Source: Lineus longissimus
Lineage: Eukaryota; Nemertea; Pilidiophora; Heteronemertea; Lineidae
Assembly (NCBI RefSeq): GCF_910592395.1
Contig: NC_088321.1
Location: forward strand, 14,324,001 to 14,388,000
Direction of reading: 5' to 3'
Length of the DNA: 64,000 bases
Shown: in pieces, positions 56,835 to 64,000 of the stretch
Layout of the letters: every line of letters begins with the position of its first letter
How positions within the stretch are numbered: the stretch's first letter is position 1
Program-made: the position numbers and the translations under genes
The notes under the pieces: generated by a model
What the model was told of the DNA's origin: nothing
What the model saw: the letters and a program-made list of their open reading frames with translations, nothing else
Database searches by the model: none

Positions 56835-57440
56835 TACGAGTCATTGGCTCCCAGTAGTGCCGTGTCATCAGCAGTTGAACTGCCGGTAGTTTGAGCACGG
56901 CAACACCGCAATGGTAGGCCAGATCTTAAAGCAAGTCATGTTCCTTCTGAATCATTATGGTTTGCCATCAACCTTAAACCTGTTGCTAGACATAACGAGT
57001 GACTTGCACCCAGTAGTGTTGTGTAATCACCGACCCTGGACCCTGAGTTGTAACATAGCAACACCTGAAAGCAAGGAAGATCTATCAACAAGTCATGTAC
57101 CTTTCAAATCATTACGGTTCACCGTCATCCCTGATAACCCATAAACTTGTTGTCTGACATCGCGAGTCATCAGCCACCAGTAATACCGTGTCACAACCAG
57201 CTCTAGACCCTGGATTTTGACACAGGAACACAGCAGTAGCAAGCCAGATCTGTAGACATGACGTGATCAGGTAATGGGTGATATGAATAAAGACTAGGAA
57301 ATGCTTTTATCTAAATCTCCATGTACATTTACACTAGGCCTTCCTGTAGAAAACCGGAGTAAAAGCATTTGCTAGTCTTTATTCATATCACCCAATGTGT
57401 CTTTCAAGTCATTACGGCTCGCCATCAACACTACCGGCAC
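56835..57440 (+). repeat. Diverged ~170-bp tandem repeat interrupted by a hairpin element
   Basis: Blocks CAGTAGTG(C/T)(C/T)GTGT, CAAGTCATG(T)...CCTT and CATTA(T/C)GGTT recur near 56850, 57010 and 57180. The third copy is split by the inverted repeat at 57275-57396 and resumes with TGTCTTTCAAGTCATTACGG. Confidence 0.75.
57275..57396. mobile_element. Small hairpin MITE (~122 bp)
   Basis: TGGGTGATATGAATAAAGAC at the left and GTCTTTATTCATATCACCCA at the right; arms match over about 37 bases. It interrupts a tandem repeat unit, so insertion is clear. Confidence 0.85.
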
Positions 57441-57871
57441 TGCCAACTCCGCAAACCCCTCGCCTCAGATTACAAGCCAGTGGCGCCGAACGCTACAATG
57501 TTGGCACCGTTAATTACATGGCGAGTATCGCTCGGTAATAATACACTCGAAAATCAATCAATTGATTGAATCAACGCATCGATTATTCTGTCGTCTTTGT
57601 CTTTGCGTTCCACATTTTGTATCCAACCTGTACAGTATCTGATGACAATTACGTGTGCACCGGTACCTCATCTAAATCAAGCACTAATTAACGTCTATTT
57701 CTAATTTGCGACTCGGATCTGCCTCTCAGTGTCATGTGACTTGGCCTATATTGAGGTGTTGCCTTGGGTTTCTTGTAATGTTTTAACCCTTGGTTGTGTC
57801 AAATTACCAGAATTTATCATCCAAAAATACATCTCGTGTAATAAGGGATTTCGTTGCGGATTTTTTTCTAC

Positions 57872-59319
57872 AAGTGATGCATTTCACCTTCAGAACTTAT
57901 GTATTTTACCATCAGAATTGATGTATTTCACCATCAGAACTGATGTATTTCACCATCAGAACTGATATATTTCACCATCAGAACTGATGTATTTCACCAT
58001 CAGAAGTGATGTATTTTACCATCAGAAGTGATGTCTTTTACCATCAGAACTGATATATTTCACCATCAGAACTGATGTATTTCACCATCAGAAGTGATGT
58101 CTTTTACCATCAGAACTGATATATTTCACCATCAGAACTGATGTATTTCACCATCAGAACTGATGTATTTCACCACCAGAAGTGATGTCTTTTACCATCA
58201 GAAGTGTTGTATTTCACCATCAGAAGTGATGTATTTTACCATCAGAATCGATATATTTCACTATCAGAACTGATGTATTTTACCATCAGAATTGATGTAT
58301 TTCACCATCAGAACTGATGTATTTCACCATCAGAAGTGATGTATTTCACCATCAGAAGTGATATATTTCACCATCAGAACTGATGTATTTCACCATCAGA
58401 AGTGATATATTTCACCATCAGAAGTGATGTCTTTTACCATCAGAATTGACATATTTCACCATCAGAACTGATGTATTTTACCATCATAACTGATGTATTT
58501 CACCAAACTGATGTCTTTTACCATCAGAATCGATATATTTCACCATCAGAACTGATGTATTTTACCATCAGAACTGATGTATTTCACCATCAGAACTGAT
58601 TTCACCATCTTTTACCATCAGAAGTGTTGTATTTCACCATCAGAAGTGATGTATTTTACCATCAGAATCGATATATTTCACCATCAGAACTGATGTATTT
58701 TACCATCAGAATTGATGTATTTCACCATCAGAACTGATGTATTTCACCATCAGAAGTGATGTATTTCACCATCAGAAGTGATATATTTCACCATCAGAAG
58801 TGATGTCTTTTACCATCAGAATTGACATATTTCACCATCAGAACTGATGTATTTTACCATCAGAAGTGATGTATTTCACCATCAGAAGTGATGTCTTTTA
58901 CCATCAGAACTGATGTATTTTACCATCAGAAGTGATGTATTTCACCATCAGAACTGATGTATTTCACCATCAGAACTGATGTATTTCACCATCAGAAGTG
59001 ATATATTTCACCATCAGAAGTGATGTCTTTTACCATCAGAATTGACATATTTCACCATCAGAACTGATGTATTTCACCATCAGAAGTGATGTATTTCACC
59101 ATCAGAAGTGATGTATTTTACCATCAGAAGTGATGTATTTCACCATCAGAACTGATGTATTTCACCATCAGAAGTGATGTATTTCACCATCAGAACTGAT
59201 GTATTTCACCATCAGAACTGATGTATTTTACCATCAGAAGTGATGTATTTTACCATCAGAAGTGATGTATTTTACCATCAGTAGTAATGTATGTCACCAA
59301 CAGAAGTAATGTATTTTAT
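57872..59319 (+). repeat. 22-bp minisatellite, about 65 units (1.45 kb)
   Basis: The unit is of type TTTCACCATCAGAACTGATGTA, with CATCAGAACTGATG as a near-perfect dyad. Variants at three positions (AACTGATG, AAGTGATG, AATTGATG, AATCGATA; TTTCACC/TTTTACC) recur in order: 58201-58380 and 58621-58800 are nearly identical, giving a 420-bp higher-order repeat. Not coding. Confidence 0.97.
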
Positions 59320-59689
59320 CTGGCTGATAAGTCTCTGGCCTTGTCTGATATTGACAAAGATCGATATCCTAAGGATATTTGCTCCCTTTTCTCTCTTCTA
59401 CATGTTCTGAGACCTCTTCACTGGCATTCCACTGACCCCACCGATCAGTCGCAATCTTCGACGACAATGCATAATCTTGACACTGCCAGTCCTTCACGAA
59501 GCGAGACCCAATATCCAGCATCGAGCTCAGAATATCCTTATTGGTTCAAGAACTTTCTCTGATATCATCAAATGATTACTCCATCATTCTTTGCGATTTA
59601 TGAATCCTTATATCAACAGAGGATCACCCTCCCCCACCACTCTCTCGGATTAAGGAGAATCTTCATACTGATGAATCATCCTGATGCCT

Positions 59690-60130
59690 TTTGACCATCT
59701 AAGACCCAAGATAACCTGGATAAGTTTGATTCATTCCACCTCTATCTCGTCATAGCAGGTCCCTCACTCAGTCAAGCAGACTCTCTCTTCCCAATGCAAC
59801 ATTTGGTATTAGTTTTGGCCACAGCTGGGATCAGGAGAGTTCCTTGGTCAGTCCTGAAGTGACTGGCTGTGATGAAGCATCATCTAGAATACTGAATGCT
59901 TTTCATGTCCTTTGGTCACCCGAGACCAATATGTCCCCGATATTTTCAGTTCGTTTCATTCCTGGGACCCTCGATTCAGTCAAGCAGACTGTCTCATCAC
60001 AAGGCAACTATTGGTATTAGTTTTGGTCCCAGCTGTGCTCAGGAGAGTCTCTCGGTCCTGACTGGCTGTTGTGAAACATCATCTAGAAAACAGAAACTAA
60101 TTGGTGTCATTTAGTCACCTGAGTCCAAGA
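59690..60130 (+). repeat. ~190-bp tandem repeat, two full copies
   Basis: Shared blocks ATTCAGTCAAGCAGACT-like, TTGGTATTAGTTTTGG, CAGGAGAGT and CATCATCTAGAA near 59775-59890 and 59970-60090. Confidence 0.8.
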
Positions 60131-60336
60131 TATCCCTGGTAGGTTTAGTTCTCCCTATCTTGGTATGGCAGGGTCACTCACCATATTACAGTTACGTTCT
60201 GGTGACAATCCCAGTATAAGTGATTCCATGAATCACCATTGAAAACCACAACTATCGTGCCGTTGGTTTAAGGTCTCCGCTCTGACCAATGGCGCATCTT
60301 TCCAAACCCCGATGACATGCAGCGGTCAAGCTCAAA

Positions 60337-61045
60337 TTGATTATTTCTGGTGATCTGATATGGATGATATGCACCAGCTAGGTTATGTCGTTGAGAAATT
60401 GCTCTTCGTTGATAGAATGCTAATGGGCGAAAACGCAAACCAAATATGAGGTTCTGGCTACCTGAAGTACCCCCGATGATCTCACTGTCCCTGATGATGT
60501 TCTGGTCAAGATAAAATGACTGAGTACTGCTGCTGCTGATCTCTCTGGTGCATAATCATTACAAGATATGGATGATATTTGCCGGCTTGGTTATGTTGTT
60601 GAGAAATGGCGCTTCGTTGATAGAATGCCAATGCCAAAACAAAAAACGAAAACATCATGAGGTTCTGCTACCTGACCAGCACCGGATGATATAACTCTCC
60701 CTGATGATGTTGCGGTCAAGATAAAATGACCTAGTGCTGCTGGAAAAAACGTCGGCAACATGGGCCAGCTTGGTTGTGTCGTTGAGAAATTGCTTTGTTG
60801 ACAGAATGCCGATGGCCCGAAACCGAAAACTGAAACATCATGAGGTTTAAACTGCCTATGTTACCAGGACGTGGCAATCTCATCGTCCGTGTTGATGTTA
60901 CGGTCAAGATATATTGGTTGGATACTGCGGACCAATCTTGGTTTGATAACGTTGAAAGAAATAAGGACGACAAGCATCATCTTGGTCGCGTCGTTGAGAA
61001 ATCGTTCATCGTTGATATGATGCTGATGGGCTTCGGTGCCACTCA
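60337..61045 (+). repeat. ~190-210-bp tandem repeat, four diverged copies
   Basis: GTTGAGAAAT(T/G)GC...TTCGTTGATAGAATGC and CTGATGATGTT(C/G)(T)GGTCAAGATA recur near 60390, 60600, 60780 and 60990. Confidence 0.82.
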
Positions 61046-61069
61046 TACCATCAGTTAATCGTACGAGTT

Positions 61070-61303
61070 CTTAAAGTGGTACGCCATTCGTTATTACAGG
61101 TTAGCCAGGAAAATCGGAATGGTGTCATACAGTCGTGCTGTTATTATGCATACGAATTTGTTGAAACTTGGAACTGGTAGTGTGTGCATGTTTGTCTACA
61201 CAACAGTAGTGCTGAATTGATATTTAGTACGTTTTTTCGCAATTGGAAATTTTTTAATTCAATTATAAATTTATAATTTTTAACAAACGGCATACCCCTT
61301 TAA
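61070..61303 (+). mobile_element. MITE family C, copy 3 (best preserved)
   Basis: TTCTTAAAGTGGTACGCCATTC at the left and AACGGCATACCCCTTTAATG at the right are inverted repeats. The interior GGAAAATCGGAATGG and TTATTATGCATACGAATTTG align with the copies at 25.9 and 30.0 kb. Confidence 0.75.
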
Positions 61304-61719
61304 TGACGCTGCAGTGACAGGTTGTGGTCAAGCTCGTTGATTGAGTACCTTAGATCTGTCTCATGCAGCATCGCGGAAAGAAATATTGATGAGGGGCCTA
61401 TCCTTCATGTGGGTGAGGTAGCACTGTTATGGTGTCGCTGATGTCCATTAATCAGTTCATCAATACCCATGCGGCTTTGGCCGCCACGAGACTACCATAC
61501 AAGGAGTCTCAGAACTGCAGTGGGGTGGTCCCCCACTACCTCATTCGATGGGACGGTTCCGCTGCGGCTCATGATGAGCCCTGTGGTGGAACTCTGTTAC
61601 CAAAAACAGTCTGACTAGCTTGCATGCGTCTCAAAAATCTTAACAGAAGAAGAAAAAGATTGATGTGACATTGTACAAAAGAAACAGATTTGCAAATGTC
61701 ACTGATATGCTGCTGCTAA

Positions 61720-63240
61720 CTGACACCACCATATTTCATGACAGCAACCAGAATCGTAGACGTCAGCACTACGCTATGTTAGCTGATTCTGCTACGCTAT
61801 GCTGAGCTATGCTGTGCTATGTTGATCTTTCTCCTATTACATTGATCGTGGATGAATGATTTTGACAAGGGAGTATTGGTTTTGCATGTTATCTCTGTCA
61901 TTGTGTGTCAGTGTCATCAGCGAGGTGACATGATGACCTGTGACCATTCTCATGACGGCAAGCAGCAGTGCAGTTTCAAGGACCCCTGTATCTGCTGATA
62001 TCACTGCTATGCTAACTGATAGCGCTATGCTATGCTATGTTGATCTGAGGTGAGGTAACATTTGGGGGACATGCAATGATGACCTGTGATCAGTCTCATG
62101 ACAGCTAGCAGCAATATAATGTCATCTACCAAATATCTACTGATATCACTGCTATGCTAACTGATAGCGCTATGCTATGCTGTGTTGATCTGAGGTGAGG
62201 TAACATTTGGGGGACATGCAATGATGACCTGTGATCAGTCTCATGACAGCTAGCAGCAATATAATGTCATCTACCATATATCTACTGATATCACTGCTTT
62301 GCTAGGTCACAGCGCTATGCTATGCTATGTTGATGTGACGAGAGGTAACAGTGTCTGTCAACCCTCTTTTGTGCTGTTACATTGATCTACGATGAACGTT
62401 TCCGAAATGACAACAGGAGTGTTTCGGTATGCATCTTGTCTTCATGTCAAGGTCTACCAAATCGCAACAGGGTCATGTAGCGATGAAATAGTTCGGTTAA
62501 AATTTACAATCCCCGATCGGAAATGACTTAGTTTGATCACATTCAACTATAAATCCATTGAACAGTGGTGCTTCGTTAGTCAACCGATGACCTTTTTTTG
62601 GGGTGTGATCGGGGATTGTAAACTCGTTCCAATAGTTCTGCTGACCCAAACCAGCAGTCTGAAGTCCTCAGCCAGAAGATCTCTGTTTCACCGCTATTCT
62701 ATGCTAGCTGTTATGTTGAACTATTGTAACGTAACATTGATCTTCGATGAATGATTTTGAAATGACGAGAGTATCAGCAGTGCGTCTTGTCTTGATGTCC
62801 AAGTTTATCAAAATGAAACGTGGCATGAAAACGATTCTGCCCAAACCACCAGTGCTGAGTACACATCTCCTCTGCTATATGCTAGGTTCTACCCTGTGTT
62901 GATCTATGTATAATAGCATTGATCTTTGATGATTGATTCTCTCAGGGGGGTATGGCATGTTCTACCATCGTCCGTCAGTGGCATCAGGGACGTGTAGTGG
63001 TGATGACCAGGCTGAGGCCGATCTACACATCGTTGATTCTGACCCAGAGGCATACCAACAGCGAGATCTGCTAAACAAGCTGACATTGCTATGCCATGTT
63101 GATCTATGTAACATAACATTGATCTCCGATGAATGTTCCGGACACAAAGGCGTATCACAGATGCATCTTATCCATCGAATGGCATTGATGACATGCGATG
63201 ATGATGGCTGAAGGCCAAGGCTGACAGATGCATCATATGA
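61720..63240 (+). repeat. Tandem repeat region with GCTATGCTATG and ACATTGATC units
   Basis: About 147-bp units at 61990, 62140 and 62285 share CTGATATCACTGCTATGCTA, AGCGCTATGCTATG and ATGATGACCTGTGATCAGTC. Looser copies of ACATTGATC(T)(N)CGATGAATG occur at about 61838, 62380, 62733, 62920 and 63115. ORFs here repeat with the units. Confidence 0.82.
62503..62622 (-). mobile_element. MITE family A, copy 2 (inverted)
   Basis: 120 bp, inverse of 5650-5769 with TTTACAATCCCCGATC ends. Interrupts the repeat region, so it inserted after the array formed. Confidence 0.87.
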
Positions 63241-64000
63241 TTGCCGTGAGGAGGCATATCTATGTTTCTTTAGTTGTGTTGAATCTGCAGATGTTTCAGC
63301 TGTGCTAATTATGGTCATGCTTTGATGTCCATGCCCATGCCATCGATTTGATGCACTGATTATCCTTGAGTAATTCTTACAAAAAAAGGCAGGAAAGAGA
63401 GGATCAACTCTAGGGTCAAGGCTGGCATATTCAGTAGATCATGAAGGGGGACCAGGGAGGGTATCGAATGTAGGCAATAACTAAACCATGAAATTTCTGT
63501 GATGCTGAAATTTGGCAAATTTTCTCATTTTCTCTTGGCGATAGATAATACATCGCATTTGTTTCCAAAATTAAGTGGTTAATGCAGTAGAGCTCAAGTC
63601 GGTGACTTGTTATTTATTTCATTTTAAAGGTCAAGGTCGAAGTTGTGGTGACCTTGGTTGGGTCAAGGTTAAGGTAGGACAAATGGAAATCAGTGCTACA
63701 GGAGATATAAATCGCTTGCGATGGTAAGCACTCGTTTGCCTTGAACATTGCAGATTCCTGCAACAAGAATCGGTGATCTCAGCAAATATAACAAGGAAAA
63801 AATGTCGACACCTAAATTTCAGCGACAACAGCCTCAATACTGAACAGATGTCGTACTCTTCCACCAAACGCTGTCAGTAACAGATAAACTCCACTTCCCG
63901 CTGATTCAGATTTCCGACAGCTTTCTTCCCGTCGTGTCAGTGCTCTTGTTTTGCGCCATACTGAAGATATCCATTGAAGTTCCCCCCTTCCTTCTCAAGC
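63241..64000. other. Intergenic, right edge
   Basis: No gene recognised. At 63627-63676 several TCAAGGTC/TGACCTTG half-sites cluster. A minus-strand open frame (63867-63631) has no motif I recognise. Confidence 0.4.

Noticed and set aside
57872-59319. CRISPR-like array
   Set aside because: 22-bp units are contiguous without unique spacers and the genome is eukaryotic; it is a minisatellite.

Overview
The window is nuclear DNA from an animal, most likely a marine invertebrate. Two multi-exon genes of animal families carry GT-AG introns, and the rest is AT-rich, gene-poor DNA packed with short inverted-repeat transposons, tRNA-derived SINEs and minisatellites. I cannot place the species from sequence alone. 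One repeat family (GCTCACC...GGTGAGTC) resembles elements I associate with molluscs, annelids and related phyla, which is suggestive only.

Genes (0-14.5 kb). Two genes are arranged head to head. On the minus strand are the first two coding exons of an SLC1-family (excitatory amino acid) transporter (3405-3277 and 601-248), running off the left edge. On the plus strand is a complete 11-exon LMAN1/ERGIC-53 cargo-lectin gene (4969-14514), with a reconstructed product of 494 residues. It has a signal peptide, an L-type lectin domain with the calcium and mannose residues in place, a coiled-coil stalk with a 12-glycine run, two lumenal cysteines, one membrane span and a KKFY tail. The start codons are about 1.56 kb apart.

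The most unusual signal is in LMAN1. Local tandem duplications sit exactly on splice junctions: the exon 2 acceptor is present three times (all three stay in frame), the exon 3 donor three times (read-through gives an immediate stop), and the transmembrane exon 10 is followed by a decayed second copy with a good donor.

Right of 14.5 kb I find no convincing complete gene. There is one lone candidate first exon (23046-23147), one broken coding-like stretch on the minus strand (about 24.7-25.5 kb) and a LINE reverse-transcriptase tail (42.6-42.85 kb). The region holds: 16 copies (one in an LMAN1 intron) of a TA-flanked, CAGTAGAACCTC-ended pogo/Tigger-like MITE, clustered at 19-34 kb; several other MITE and foldback families, including a hairpin with a 9-bp target duplication nested in a SINE; and, from 30 kb on, many tandem arrays (200-bp x4, 68-bp x7, 131/249-bp, 105-bp x3, 26-bp with CACGTG boxes, 70-bp x4, a 1.45-kb 22-bp minisatellite with 420-bp higher-order structure, and 150-200-bp repeats at 59.7-63.2 kb).

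I did not find a new multi-gene system. The items most worth following are the splice-site triplications in LMAN1, the opposite-orientation MITE pair at one duplicated site (24.05-24.57 kb), and the nested foldback element at 38.5 kb.
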